Notes: generated from the sequence alone by a model not told the origin. DNA of 64,000 nucleotides from Pseudomonas saudimassiliensis (GCF_000939975.1 NZ_LK391969.1:2487953-2551952); one strand, 5' to 3'. Shown: positions 11,005-20,697, counted from the first letter of the stretch. Numbers and translations: made by a program.

Positions 11005-12216
11005 TTGAAGGAAATTGTCCTGATCAATATTACCGGTCCCGATCGCCCCGGCCTGACGGCAGCCATCACCGGCATCCTGGCGCGGGCGAACGTCAAGATT
11101 CTTGATATCGGACAGGCTGTTATTCATGACACTTTGTCGTTCGGTATTCTCGTTGAAATGGCGGGGGAGGACGGTCTTTCTGACGTACTCAAGGACGTTT
11201 TGTTCCGCGGCTACGAATTGGACCAGCAGGTACGCTTCACGCCAGTCAGCGCCGAAGAGTACAGCCGGTGGGTCACCGGGCAGGGCAAGCCGCGGCATAT
11301 CGTTACCCTGCTGGCGCGGCGGGTGACCGCTGAACATATCGCTCGGGTCAGTGAAATCACCGCCCGCTACGGCCTGAACATCGACCATATCGATCGGCTG
11401 TCCGAGCGCATCCCCGAGGGCATGCCTGCCGACCAGGGCAAGGGCTGCATCGAGTTTTCTGTGCGCGGCGAGCCAGCGGATCCGGCGGCGCTGCGGACCG
11501 AGTTCCTGGCCATCTCCCAGGAGCTGAACGTGGATATCGCCTTCCAGCAGGACAGCATCTTCCGCCGCAACCGGCGGCTGGTGGTGTTCGACATGGATTC
11601 AACCCTGATCGATGCCGAGGTGATCGACGAGCTGGCCAAGGCGGCCGGGGTCGGCGCCCAGGTAGCGGAGATTACCGAGCGGGCCATGCGTGGCGAATTG
11701 GACTTCAAGGCCAGCTTCCGTGAGCGCATGGCGTTGCTCAAGGGCTTGCCGGAAAGCGTGCTGGAAGAAATCGGCCAGTCCCTGCGCCTGACCGAGGGCG
11801 CCGAAACCCTGATCGCGCAGCTGCGCCGCCTGGGCTACAAGACCGCGATCCTCTCGGGCGGCTTCAGCTATTTTGCCGAAGGCCTGCAACAGCGCCTGGG
11901 CATCGACTACGTCTATGCCAATGCCCTGCCGACCGAGAATGGGCTGGTCACCGGTGAGGTGCGTGAGCCGATCGTTGATGGCCAGCGCAAGGCCGACCTG
12001 CTGCGGGAATTGGCGCAGCGTGAGGGCATCAGCCTGGAGCAGACCATTGCCGTCGGCGATGGCGCCAACGACCTGCCGATGCTGTCCATCGCCGGGCTGG
12101 GCGTGGCCTTCCGCGCCAAGCCGCTGGTCAAGCAGTCCGCCAAGCAGGCGATTTCCACCCTGGGCCTGGATGGCATCCTCTATCTGTTGGGATTCCGCGA
12201 CCGGGAAGGCTTCTAG
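11005..12216 (+). CDS. serB: Phosphoserine phosphatase SerB
   Basis: SerB carries out the last step of serine biosynthesis, hydrolysing O-phosphoserine. The N-terminal half holds ACT-type regulatory domains (beginning EIVLINITGPDRPGLTAAIT), followed by the HAD phosphatase domain. That domain shows the nucleophile motif DMDSTLID, then SGGFSYF, a lysine in DGQRKADLL, and GDGANDLPML. The likely start is the TTG at 11005, with GGAG 7 bases upstream, giving 403 residues that begin KEIVLIN as in relatives; an earlier in-frame TTG at 10981 lacks a site. It is divergent from the AhpA-like gene. Confidence 0.96.
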   Translation: MKEIVLINITGPDRPGLTAAITGILARANVKILDIGQAVIHDTLSFGILVEMAGEDGLSDVLKDVLFRGYELDQQVRFTPVSAEEYSRWVTGQGKPRHIVTLLARRVTAEHIARVSEITARYGLNIDHIDRLSERIPEGMPADQGKGCIEFSVRGEPADPAALRTEFLAISQELNVDIAFQQDSIFRRNRRLVVFDMDSTLIDAEVIDELAKAAGVGAQVAEITERAMRGELDFKASFRERMALLKGLPESVLEEIGQSLRLTEGAETLIAQLRRLGYKTAILSGGFSYFAEGLQQRLGIDYVYANALPTENGLVTGEVREPIVDGQRKADLLRELAQREGISLEQTIAVGDGANDLPMLSIAGLGVAFRAKPLVKQSAKQAISTLGLDGILYLLGFRDREGF

Positions 12217-12234
12217 CCTCCGGTTATTCTCGAC

Positions 12235-12269
12235 CCTGCGCTGGCGCGGCCTGGCCGTGCCAGCGCAGG
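12235..12269 (+). terminator. Hairpin after serB
   Basis: An 11-bp perfect stem (CCTGCGCTGGC with GCCAGCGCAGG) around a 13-base loop lies 18 bases after the serB stop. It is followed by a second small stem (TCCGTT with AACGGA). No long T run follows, so its strength as an intrinsic terminator is uncertain. Confidence 0.5.
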
Positions 12270-12342
12270 TCCGTTCGTCAAACGGACCGAACTGTCGCCG
12301 GGCTGGCACCTCCAAATTATGACCAATAGCCTGGAGGACACC

Positions 12343-13860
12343 ATGAACGACGAACAGAGAAAGCTCACCAACCGCCAGGGCCACCCGGTTCACAATAACC
12401 AGAGCCTGCGCAGTGTGGGCGAACGCGGCCCGGCTACGCTGGAAAACTACCAGTTCATCGAGAAGATCACCCATTTTGACCGGGAGCGTATTCCCGAGCG
12501 GGTGGTGCACGCCCGCGGCACCGCCGCCCACGGCTATTTCGAGCCCTATGGCAAGATCGGTGATGAGCCGGCCAGCAAATATACCCGGGCCAAGGTGCTG
12601 ACCAAGGCTGGCACCCGTACGCCGGTGTTCCTGCGGTTCTCCACCGTTATCGGTGCCAAGGAGTCCCCCGAAACCGCCCGCGACCCGCGCGGTTTCGCCA
12701 TCAAGTTCTATACCGAGGAAGGCAACTGGGACCTGGTGGGCAACAACCTGAAGATCTTTTTCATCCGGGACGCGATCAAGTTCCCCGACATGATCCATGC
12801 GTTCAAGCCCGACCCGATCAGCAATCGCCAGGAAGCTTGGCGCTTTTATGACTTCGTACAGCACCACCCCGAATCGCTGCACATGGTCACCTGGGTCAAG
12901 AGCCCCTGGGGTATTCCGGCAAACTATCGCCATATGCAGGGCTCCAGCGTCAACACCTACAAGCTGGTCAATGCCGAGGGTGAGGCGGTGCTGTGCAAGT
13001 TTTCCTTCGAGCCCAAGCAGGGGGTCAAGAACCTCACCAGCGAGCAGGCCGCGCAGATCCAGATGCACGACGTCGGCCATGCCACCCGCGACCTCTACGA
13101 TGCCATCGAGCGGGGCGACTTCCCGGAGTGGGAGATGTGCGTGCAGATCATGGCCGACGGCGAGCATCCGGAACTGGACTTCGATCCGCTGGATGACACC
13201 AAACGCTGGCCGGAAGACCAGTTCCCGCTGCTGCCGGTAGGGCGCCTGGTGCTGGACCGCAACCCGTCCAATTTCTTTGCCGAAGTGGAGCAGGCGGCGT
13301 TCGGCACCGGGGTACTGGTGGACGGCATCGATTTCTCCGATGACAAGATGCTGCAGGGGCGTACCCTGTCCTATTCGGATACCCAGCGCTACCGCGTCGG
13401 TCCGAACTATCTGCAACTACCGATCAACGCACCCAAGTGCCCCTTCGCCACCAACCAGCGGGATGGGCAGATGACCTACTTCGTGGATACCGGTGGCGAG
13501 AATCCGCACGTGAACTATGAACCCAGCTCCCAGGGCGGGTTGCACGAGACGCCGTACCCCGGCAAGGAGTACAAGCAATATATCGAAGGGCACCTGGGAC
13601 GCTATCAGACCACCAAGACCGACGCTGACTATACCCAGACCGGGGAGCGTTACCGTAGCTTCGAGGATTGGGAGCGCGATGACCTGATTGCCAACCTGGT
13701 GGCCGACATGAAGGAATGTCCGGAGGACATCCAGTTGCGCATGGTCTGGCATTTCAGCCAGTGCGATGAGGACTATGGCCGGCGCGTCGCCGAAGGGGCT
13801 GGGATTGATCTGGCGAAGGCGAAGGCGCTACCGCCGCTCAAGCCCCGTCCCTCCAGCTGA
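12343..13860 (+). CDS. Monofunctional heme catalase
   Basis: The protein dismutates hydrogen peroxide. Catalase hallmarks are clear: the distal His region [16 protein letters not shown], the distal Asn in [19 protein letters not shown], and the proximal heme Tyr region [12 protein letters not shown]. The length of about 505 residues and the late block [18 protein letters not shown] resemble clade 1 catalases more than the 482-residue P. aeruginosa KatA; this clade call is from memory. GGAGG ends 5 bases before the ATG at 12343, so I prefer it to the ATG at 12319. No signal peptide is seen, so it is cytoplasmic. It sits between serB and fimX, where P. aeruginosa has no catalase, and looks like a lineage-specific insertion. 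Confidence 0.95.
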   Translation: MNDEQRKLTNRQGHPVHNNQSLRSVGERGPATLENYQFIEKITHFDRERIPERVVHARGTAAHGYFEPYGKIGDEPASKYTRAKVLTKAGTRTPVFLRFSTVIGAKESPETARDPRGFAIKFYTEEGNWDLVGNNLKIFFIRDAIKFPDMIHAFKPDPISNRQEAWRFYDFVQHHPESLHMVTWVKSPWGIPANYRHMQGSSVNTYKLVNAEGEAVLCKFSFEPKQGVKNLTSEQAAQIQMHDVGHATRDLYDAIERGDFPEWEMCVQIMADGEHPELDFDPLDDTKRWPEDQFPLLPVGRLVLDRNPSNFFAEVEQAAFGTGVLVDGIDFSDDKMLQGRTLSYSDTQRYRVGPNYLQLPINAPKCPFATNQRDGQMTYFVDTGGENPHVNYEPSSQGGLHETPYPGKEYKQYIEGHLGRYQTTKTDADYTQTGERYRSFEDWERDDLIANLVADMKECPEDIQLRMVWHFSQCDEDYGRRVAEGAGIDLAKAKALPPLKPRPSS

Positions 13861-13876
13861 AGCCTACCACGCCACC

Positions 13877-13905
13877 GACGCCGCATTGCTCTGCAGTGCG
13901 GCGTC
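13877..13905. terminator. Bidirectional terminator between catalase and fimX
   Basis: A 9-bp stem (GACGCCGCA with TGCGGCGTC) lies between the convergent catalase and fimX genes and overlaps the fimX stop codon. The symmetrical position suggests it ends transcripts from both sides. T runs are short. Confidence 0.55.
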
Positions 13906-15973
13906 ATTCCCCCGAAAAGTTGAAGTCCATGCTGTCTGCCGGCGGCTGCAGGTAGTCGCCCTGGATGTAATTGATCCCGGCCTGCCAGAGGGTGGGCATC
14001 ATGGTGGCACTGCTCACGTTCGACACTATGGTCAGTTTGCCCTGGTTGTGCAGCGTGGCGACCATTTCCCGGAGCTGTTCCACCGCCTCGGGGGTCGACA
14101 GGTCCTGGCTGAAGGCGTCGTCGATCTTCACGTAATCCACCGGCAGATGCCGGAGTATCGCGTAGGGATTGAGCGCGCCGCCGAAGTGACTGAGGGCGAT
14201 GCGCGCGTGGATCGAATGCAGTGCCTCCACCAGCACCTTGGCATGCTTGAGGTAGCTGTTGGCTTCGGCATCGTTGAACTGGAAAATCAGCACATCGGCG
14301 GATAGCCGATGTTCCTTCAGCAGGGCGGAGATCCACTGCACGATTTCCGGGTCTTGCAGGCTGGCGCTGCTCAAGCTGACCAGCAGTCGCGTATCGGCAC
14401 CCTTGCTGCTGCGGTGTTCGGCCAGCCGGGTTACCGCACGGGTGATCAGCCAGCGATCGATGTCGATGGCCAGGCCTGACTCCAGGGCGGCGGCCTGGAA
14501 TTCTGCATCGGGGATCTGCTCTCCCTGGCTGTTGAACAGCCGGAGAATGGTCTCGTAATGCTCGGAACTGTCGCCCCGCAGGCTGATGATGGGCTGGAAC
14601 TGCAGGCTGAAACCATCGGTTTTCAGGGTATGGCGGATCAGGGCAATAAGGTTGCCGCGGTTGGCCAACTGCTCCAGCTCCTCCAGCGGGTTGAATACCT
14701 TGATGGCATTGCCGCCGGCCTGGCTGACCTGTTCGGCCAGACGATGGGCGCGTTCGATCGCCAGGGTCGGTTCCGGATGGGTTTCGCTGATACAGGCGAC
14801 ACCGATGCTGGTGGTGATCTGGATGGTCCGGCCATTGGCCTCGAACAGGTGGCCTTCGATCTGTCGTAGCAGATTGCCGAGCGCCGCGGTGACCGCATCC
14901 GGCTCCTTGCCTTCGATCAGCACGCTGCAGGCGTCGTCACTGAACCGGGCCAGTAACGTGCCTTCGGGGAAGAACTGCCGCAGTATTTGCGCCAGATCAG
15001 CCAGGATCAGGTCGGCACCGCCGATGCCGATCTCGCTTTGCAGGCTGTTGAAGTTATCGATACTCAGGTAGGCCAGGGTGCTGGGCTGGCTGTTGTGCAC
15101 TGCCTGCTCGCTGATGCCGTCGAGCTGCTCCTGGAACCAGGAGCGGTTGAACAGCCCCGTGACCAGGTCATGGCTGGCCATGGCCTTGAGCTTTTCCTCG
15201 AACTCGGCGCTGGCGGTTTCGGCGCGGATAACCACCTGGGTGCAGGGCTCGCCGTCGTAATTGGCCGGCGAGAAGCTGAGCATGATCGGAAACTCCTTCC
15301 CCTCGCTGTCCCTGGCGGTGCAGCGCAATTCGCTCTGGTCGCCCCGGCTGGCGTAATGGCGGAGGAAGTCCTTGAACGTCTCCTGGTCCCTGGTAGCGAT
15401 CAGGCCAACCATGGGTTCGGCCGCCAGGTCGTCCGCGTCATCGTAACCGAACAGCTGGCTGTAGGCGCGGTTGGCATAGATGTGCATGCCGTCGAGCACA
15501 TAGGCTATGGCGTCCACCGAACTGTCCAGCAGCAGCTGGCAGCGCTTTTCCGTTTCGCGCAGGGCCTGCTCGGCGATGCGCCGCTGGCGGCGGGCAGACA
15601 GGTTGGTCAGTTCACGCTTGACCACCAGGGTAAGCAGGCTTTCGGCAGCCGCTGGCACAGTATCCTGCATGCCGGAACGCATCGCCAGAAGGCGAGCGTC
15701 GGTATCGACCTGCTCGGCGAGCATGATGAACGGGATATCGTGGGCCTGGCTGATGAGTTGGCAGGCTTCCTGCGCCGTTATGTAACTGGTTTCGGGGCAG
15801 GACAGGCACAGATCCCAGGTCTGCTGCAGGGATTCCTGCAGATCTTCCCGGGAGGTGACACGGTGCGCGCGGGTGGCGTGCCCGGCGTTGCGCAAAATGC
15901 TTACCAGCCGCTCCGCATGATTCTGCGAGTCGTCCAGTATCAGTAATCGTATGGCGTGTGCGTCGGTGCCCAT
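13904..15973 (-). CDS. fimX: FimX, c-di-GMP receptor for type IV pilus assembly
   Basis: FimX is a polar c-di-GMP-binding protein required for type IV pilus assembly and twitching. The order is receiver-like (about 8-125, starting IRLLILDDSQNHAERLV), PAS (about 145-255), GGDEF (about 265-425) and EAL (about 435-689). Both enzymatic signatures are degenerate, as expected for FimX: the GGDEF position reads SDDAC in ARFSDDACSVL, and the EAL position reads ETI in YETILRL. It should therefore bind c-di-GMP rather than make or cleave it. The length of 689 residues nearly equals that of P. aeruginosa FimX. It lies beside a PilZ protein gene, as in P. aeruginosa. Confidence 0.93.
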   Translation of the reverse strand: MGTDAHAIRLLILDDSQNHAERLVSILRNAGHATRAHRVTSREDLQESLQQTWDLCLSCPETSYITAQEACQLISQAHDIPFIMLAEQVDTDARLLAMRSGMQDTVPAAAESLLTLVVKRELTNLSARRQRRIAEQALRETEKRCQLLLDSSVDAIAYVLDGMHIYANRAYSQLFGYDDADDLAAEPMVGLIATRDQETFKDFLRHYASRGDQSELRCTARDSEGKEFPIMLSFSPANYDGEPCTQVVIRAETASAEFEEKLKAMASHDLVTGLFNRSWFQEQLDGISEQAVHNSQPSTLAYLSIDNFNSLQSEIGIGGADLILADLAQILRQFFPEGTLLARFSDDACSVLIEGKEPDAVTAALGNLLRQIEGHLFEANGRTIQITTSIGVACISETHPEPTLAIERAHRLAEQVSQAGGNAIKVFNPLEELEQLANRGNLIALIRHTLKTDGFSLQFQPIISLRGDSSEHYETILRLFNSQGEQIPDAEFQAAALESGLAIDIDRWLITRAVTRLAEHRSSKGADTRLLVSLSSASLQDPEIVQWISALLKEHRLSADVLIFQFNDAEANSYLKHAKVLVEALHSIHARIALSHFGGALNPYAILRHLPVDYVKIDDAFSQDLSTPEAVEQLREMVATLHNQGKLTIVSNVSSATMMPTLWQAGINYIQGDYLQPPADSMDFNFSGE

Positions 15974-16024
15974 GCTAATCCATCACGTCCCAAACGGCCG
16001 TCCTTGAGATCCAAGTAGCTGAAT

Positions 16025-17803
16025 CTACAGAGACTTCCATAGTGAGTCAAAGTCGTCGTCGGTGGCGATGGCAAAACTCGTGCTGTCCGTCTCGCTTTTG
16101 CCACCTGCCTTGTCAATCTGCCCGATCACCTGGTGGGTGAACTGGCTGAAGCTGCCGGTGGTCATGACTCGGTCGACCAGCAGGGCGCGCTGCTCCTGGC
16201 CGCCCAGGCACAGCATGACACGGCTGTTGACCTGGAACGGCAGGCGTGGGGTGATCAGGGTTGGCGGTCTGTCGAGGGCCGTCACTTCCGGTAGCAGCAG
16301 GGCTCGCAGGTAACGGCTCGGTTGCTCGGCCTTGCGCAGCAGCTTGATCGCGCAGGGGGAGCAGTGGGGTGCAATAAGCTCAATGCCCATCTGCGTGCCG
16401 CCGCCACGTACCTGACGGATCCAGCGCACCACTGCGAGGCTCCAGCCTTGGTCGCTCTGCTCCTGTACGCCAAGCAGTTCACCAGCTTGCAGCTGCTTGG
16501 GCACTTCCCGAGGCCAGGTCAGGCAGAAGCCCCCTGGGCTGTGGTTGACGATCCGCAGGCTGTGCACCGGGTAGTTCTCGGCGTTCTCTTCATCGCTGGG
16601 TTCGTTGGTGGTGTGGTAGTTGATCTTTTCCACATCCGGCGCCCACTCGATGTCTTTGTCGCCATCAAAGGCGTTGCTCCACCCCTCCTGGGCGGCCCGG
16701 CGGGCGGCATCGGAGAAGGGGTTGGTGTCCTCGGCGTTCATGAACTGCGAGAAGCTCTGGCCGGCGATCTGGAAATGCGTGGCGCTCATGCCGATGGTCA
16801 CCCGCAGTTCGCCCTGGCCGGGCATGCGATTGAAGGTGCGCTCGGCCAGGTCGCCCCAGGATTGGCTCAGATGCTGCAGCAGCTCCACACCCAGCCCTTC
16901 CGGTACCCGCAGGCGCTGGCGGGCGCCGTCATTATCCAGCAGGTAGTGCTTGATGGTCTCGACCAGTTGACGGGTATCCAGGCCGAGGCTGCCGGTCAGG
17001 TCTTCATCCAGCACCAGCGAGCGATAGCGCGGCGGGCAATCCATGTCCAGGTTGATGATGAACAGCCCATCCGGGGAGTCCGGCTCGACCAACTGGACCA
17101 GCCCGCTCCATTCCTCGAGAATCGCGAACAGCTTGGCCATGGCGCTCTGGCGAATCTGGTTCGGCCGCGCGGCGCCCATCAGCAGCACCGCAAGGTAGGC
17201 TCGCTCGATACTGAGTGCCTTGCCGTCCACAGTCTCAGGGTCCTTGATGGCATTCAGGTGCAGATTGCGGGTGCGGGCGGCCAGGTAGAGCTGGTGGATT
17301 TCCAGCCAGGTGCCGTCGGATACCGGGCAATACAGCTGGTAGGCACGCAGCAACGGACCGCTGAGGGCGCGGATGGCACGCTGGATTGCGAGCGACATCA
17401 GCTCGCCACGGTCACGTGACTTGATACTGTCCGCCTGGGCGACCACGATCTTGTACCCATTGGCGAGGTGGTTCTGCAGCGACTGGGACAGGTTGGCCAC
17501 CTTGCGTGGGCGGTCCTCCAGCACGATGGATTGACCCAAGTAGTAGCGCGCCAGCGCAGAACACACGTAATGCACGCCGGGGCGGATCCGCTCCAGCATG
17601 GCCAGACGCTTGTCCGGGGCAATCTGCAACTGATTGAGTTCGGTCAACCCGTGGTAGAGCTGCCGGGCGGTTTCGCCAATATTGGCCTTGGGCAGCTCGG
17701 CAATCCAGTCGATGATGCCCTTTTCGCTGCTCTCGGCAAACGACAAGGTGGTGAGGGTCTGCTCAGGCAGCCGCAGAGTCAGGGTACGCGCCGTGTTATC
17801 CAT
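16025..17803 (-). CDS. PilZ-domain c-di-GMP effector (FimW-like)
   Basis: This 592-residue cytoplasmic protein corresponds in position to P. aeruginosa PA4958, which I recall as the surface-responsive c-di-GMP effector FimW. A PilZ-type signature, NHSPGGFCLTW (the [D/N]xSxxG motif), follows the stretch VHSLRIV at about residue 430. The large N-terminal part is helical and of unknown fold. The chosen start is the ATG at 17803, preceded by GGAAGAA; a longer reading from 17878 lacks a site. The C-terminus is rich in Asp/Ser. Its placement beside fimX supports a joint role in c-di-GMP control of type IV pili. The FimW assignment is inference. Confidence 0.8.
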   Translation of the reverse strand: MDNTARTLTLRLPEQTLTTLSFAESSEKGIIDWIAELPKANIGETARQLYHGLTELNQLQIAPDKRLAMLERIRPGVHYVCSALARYYLGQSIVLEDRPRKVANLSQSLQNHLANGYKIVVAQADSIKSRDRGELMSLAIQRAIRALSGPLLRAYQLYCPVSDGTWLEIHQLYLAARTRNLHLNAIKDPETVDGKALSIERAYLAVLLMGAARPNQIRQSAMAKLFAILEEWSGLVQLVEPDSPDGLFIINLDMDCPPRYRSLVLDEDLTGSLGLDTRQLVETIKHYLLDNDGARQRLRVPEGLGVELLQHLSQSWGDLAERTFNRMPGQGELRVTIGMSATHFQIAGQSFSQFMNAEDTNPFSDAARRAAQEGWSNAFDGDKDIEWAPDVEKINYHTTNEPSDEENAENYPVHSLRIVNHSPGGFCLTWPREVPKQLQAGELLGVQEQSDQGWSLAVVRWIRQVRGGGTQMGIELIAPHCSPCAIKLLRKAEQPSRYLRALLLPEVTALDRPPTLITPRLPFQVNSRVMLCLGGQEQRALLVDRVMTTGSFSQFTHQVIGQIDKAGGKSETDSTSFAIATDDDFDSLWKSL

Positions 17804-17958
17804 AACGTTTTTCTTCCGTTGCAGCCCCTTGAGGCTAAATCGAGAACGAATCAATCTGGAGTCCCATACATGCGTCACACCCTGATGATTTTAGAGAATC
17901 TCTGACCACAATGTAGCAGTTGGCCCCGCCCCAAGCGAAGGGGCGGGCGGCGCGCCTG

Positions 17959-18984
17959 CTATTGATCGGTCAACGTGGCTGGCAGCGGTGTCTTGCTCGA
18001 CGCCCCGGCAATCTCCCTCACCAGACGCGGCACCAGGAAACCCGGCAGTCGCGCCAGCATCTCCCCGCACAAGCGTTTGGCAATCTCATCGTCCACATGG
18101 AAATGCTGCGCTCCCTGCACATGATCCAATACGTGGAGATAATAGGGCAAAACGCCATTGTCGCCTAGCGCTTCGCTGAGGGCGACCTGCGCCTCGATGC
18201 TGTCGTTGACGTCCTTGAGCAATACCGCCTGGTTGAGCAGTATGACCCCGGCGCGCCGCAGCGTCTGGATGGCGTCGCCCAGCGTACCATCGAGTTCGTT
18301 GGCGTGGTTGCAGTGCAGGACCATGGTCACCGGCAGCCGGGTACCGCACAGTGCATCGATCAGCTCGGCGGTGACCCGCTGGGGGATAACCACCGGCAGG
18401 CGGGTGTGCACCCGCAGTCGGCGTACGTGGCGGATATCGGCAATTTCCCGAGTCAGCCAGGCCAGGCGCTTGTCACTGGCAGCGAGGGGGTCACCGCCGC
18501 TGTAGATCACCTCGGCGATGCTGTCATCCTCACGGATATAATCCAGTGCCTGGCGCCACTGCGCGGTGCTCAGGTTGTTGTCCTCATAGGGGAAGTGCCG
18601 GCGGAAGCAGTACCGGCAATTGACCGCGCAGCCGCCGCTGACCACCAGCAACAGCCGTCCGTGGTACTTGTGGATGATGCCGGGGCGGGCATTGGTCTGC
18701 TGTTCACCGAGGGGGTCGAGAACGAAACCCGGCTGGGCCAGCAGTTCGTCGCCCACCGGCAGAACCTGGCGCAGCAGGGGATCTGTTGGGTCACCCCGGC
18801 GCATGCGGCTGAGGTAGGGTTCGGGTACGCGCAGGGTAAAGCTGGCACTGGCGGCGCGGGCCGGGCCGAGCAGGCCAGGATCCAGATCGAGGCGGCTGAG
18901 GAGTACCTGCGGGTCGGTAATGCTGCCAGCCAGCAGGCTTTGCCAGTTGACAGACTCAACAGGCGCTAAAGATCCATGTATCAT
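17959..18984 (-). CDS. epmB: EF-P (R)-beta-lysine 2,3-aminomutase EpmB
   Basis: EpmB is a radical-SAM, PLP-dependent aminomutase that converts L-alpha-lysine to (R)-beta-lysine, the donor for EF-P modification. The radical-SAM motif is CAVNCRYCFRRHF (CX3CX2C), followed by YSGGDPL. The PLP lysine is probably in the later NQAVLLKDVND block. The length of 341 residues is typical of EpmB and shorter than clostridial lysine 2,3-aminomutases. I chose the ATG at 18984 (MIHGSLAP); further extension upstream would run antisense through efp. It is divergent from efp with about 120 bases between them, the same head-to-head arrangement as in E. coli. Confidence 0.95.
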   Translation of the reverse strand: MIHGSLAPVESVNWQSLLAGSITDPQVLLSRLDLDPGLLGPARAASASFTLRVPEPYLSRMRRGDPTDPLLRQVLPVGDELLAQPGFVLDPLGEQQTNARPGIIHKYHGRLLLVVSGGCAVNCRYCFRRHFPYEDNNLSTAQWRQALDYIREDDSIAEVIYSGGDPLAASDKRLAWLTREIADIRHVRRLRVHTRLPVVIPQRVTAELIDALCGTRLPVTMVLHCNHANELDGTLGDAIQTLRRAGVILLNQAVLLKDVNDSIEAQVALSEALGDNGVLPYYLHVLDHVQGAQHFHVDDEIAKRLCGEMLARLPGFLVPRLVREIAGASSKTPLPATLTDQ

Positions 18985-19104
18985 TGGCGTTTTTCCGCGC
19001 ATGGGTGACAGGGGCATCCGTCGGGCGTTGCAGGCAACGTCAGGCAGCAACCATCGGTCGGCGCGATTTCGGATGTATCCGTTCAAACTGTAAGTGGGAA
19101 ATCT

Positions 19105-19671
19105 ATGGCCAACTATTCTACCAACGAATTCAAGCCGGGTCTTAAAGTGATGCTCGACGGTGATCCCTGTGCGATCCTCGAAAACGAGTACGTCAAGCCG
19201 GGCAAGGGACAGGCCTTCAACCGGGTCAAGGTGCGCAACCTGAAGACCGGCCGGGTCAACGAGCGGACCTTCAAGTCGGGTGATTCCCTGGAAGGCGCCG
19301 ATGTGATGGACCGGGAAATGGAGTACCTGTACGCCGACGGCGAATTCTGGCACTTCATGGCCACCGATGGCTCCTTCGAGCAGTACGGCGCCGACGAGAA
19401 GGCCGTGGGCGACACCGCCAATTGGCTGAAAGAGCAGGTCATCTACACCGTCACCCTGTACAACGGTGCGCCGATTGCCATCACCCCGCCGAACTTCGTC
19501 GAACTGGAAGTGGTCGAGACCGATCCGGGTGTGCGCGGTGATACCTCCGGCGGCGGCAACAAGCCGGCCAAACTGGTCACCGGTGCGGTGGTCAAGGTAC
19601 CGCTGTTCATCAACGTCGGCGACGTGCTCAAGGTCGATACCCGCACGGGTGACTACGTCGGTCGCGCCTGA
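19105..19671 (+). CDS. efp: Elongation factor P with a lysine modification site
   Basis: EF-P enters the ribosomal E site and relieves stalling at polyproline stretches. The modified loop reads [10 protein letters not shown], with Lys34 at the tip, the residue that EpmA/EpmB beta-lysylate in E. coli. P. aeruginosa EF-P has arginine here and is rhamnosylated by EarP. The 188-residue length and the order KOW-like, OB and C-terminal domains are standard. GTGGGAAATCT precedes the ATG at 19105. A strong terminator follows before epmA. Confidence 0.97.
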   Translation: MANYSTNEFKPGLKVMLDGDPCAILENEYVKPGKGQAFNRVKVRNLKTGRVNERTFKSGDSLEGADVMDREMEYLYADGEFWHFMATDGSFEQYGADEKAVGDTANWLKEQVIYTVTLYNGAPIAITPPNFVELEVVETDPGVRGDTSGGGNKPAKLVTGAVVKVPLFINVGDVLKVDTRTGDYVGRA

Positions 19672-19693
19672 TTCCAGGCTGCAGCGGCAAGTG

Positions 19694-19718
19694 AAACCGG
19701 GGCCTGGCCCCGGTTTTT
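19694..19718 (+). terminator. Intrinsic terminator after efp
   Basis: A 10-bp stem (AAACCGGGGC with GCCCCGGTTT), a 3-base loop and a run of five T residues lie 22 bases after the efp stop and 20 bases before epmA. This would let efp be expressed far above epmA. Confidence 0.88.
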
Positions 19719-19737
19719 CGTTTCTACGGGAGACAAC

Positions 19738-20697
19738 ATGAGCGACTGGCAACCCACGGCGCCCCTGGACAATCTGCGCAAGCGGGCGGACATCATCAAT
19801 GGCATCCGCCGGTTCTTCACCGAGCGCGCGGTGCTCGAAGTCGAAACCCCGAGCCTGTCCAGCGCGGCGGTCAGCGACCCCCACCTCTTCCCCTTCGCTA
19901 CCGATTACGTGCCTGAAGGCGGCGGGGCGGCCCAGCGACTGTTCCTGCATACCTCCCCCGAATACCCCATGAAGCGCCTGCTGGCGGCGGGCAGCGGCTG
20001 CATCTGGCAGCTGTGCCGGGTTTACCGCAACGGCGAGACCGGCGGCCGGCACAACCCCGAATTCAGCATGCTGGAGTGGTACCGCATCGGCTTTGACCAT
20101 CACCAGTTGATGGATGAGGTCGATGACCTGGTCGTGTCACTGCTGGGCACCGAGCGGTCGCGGCGGGTGACCTATGCCGCGCTGTTCGAAGAGTATCTGC
20201 AGGTCGACATCCATACCGCGGCGCAGGCCGAGCTGGCGCGCCTGGGCCGGGAACGCTGTGATTTCCAGGGTGAGCTGGACCGGGACGGCTGGCTGAACCT
20301 GCTGTTCTCCCACTGCATCGAGCCGCAGCTGCAGCAGCCGACCATGGTCTATGCCTTCCCTGCCTCACAGGCGGCGCTGGCCCGAGTCGTCACGGGTGAT
20401 GATCGGGTGCCCAGTGCCGCGCGCTTCGAATTGTTCATCCACGGCATGGAGCTGGCCAACGGTTATTTCGAGCTGACTGACGCCGCTGAGCAGGCCCGCC
20501 GGTTTGCCGCGGACCAGCGGCAGCGTGAAGCCCTGGACCGGCCGGTATTGCCGATCGATACCCGGCTGCTGGACGGATTGCAGGAGGGCCTGCCGGAATG
20601 CGCGGGCGTTGCGCTGGGCGTCGACCGGCTGGTGATGCTGGCGGTGGGCGCCAGCCGGATCGACGAGGTCATCGCCTTTCCCTTTTCCCGTGCCTGA
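19738..20697 (+). CDS. epmA: EF-P--(R)-beta-lysine ligase EpmA (GenX/PoxA)
   Basis: EpmA is a paralogue of the lysyl-tRNA synthetase catalytic core that ligates (R)-beta-lysine onto Lys34 of EF-P. Class II synthetase motifs are visible: motif 2 as RVYRNGETGGRHNPEFSMLE and motif 3 as GVALGVDRLVML. The N-terminal anticodon-binding domain of LysRS is missing, as in all EpmA proteins, and the 319-residue length fits. GGGAGA precedes the ATG at 19738. It sits directly downstream of efp and near epmB, so the full lysine-type modification pathway is contained in 2.7 kb. Confidence 0.95.
   Translation: MSDWQPTAPLDNLRKRADIINGIRRFFTERAVLEVETPSLSSAAVSDPHLFPFATDYVPEGGGAAQRLFLHTSPEYPMKRLLAAGSGCIWQLCRVYRNGETGGRHNPEFSMLEWYRIGFDHHQLMDEVDDLVVSLLGTERSRRVTYAALFEEYLQVDIHTAAQAELARLGRERCDFQGELDRDGWLNLLFSHCIEPQLQQPTMVYAFPASQAALARVVTGDDRVPSAARFELFIHGMELANGYFELTDAAEQARRFAADQRQREALDRPVLPIDTRLLDGLQEGLPECAGVALGVDRLVMLAVGASRIDEVIAFPFSRA

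Noticed and set aside
11599-13416. 605-codon minus-strand frame across serB and the catalase
   Set aside because: It crosses two unrelated plus-strand genes and has no coherent domain.
18985-20103. Upstream extension of the epmB frame through the efp region
   Set aside because: This part is antisense to efp and epmA; EpmB homologues begin near MIHGSLAP at 18984.
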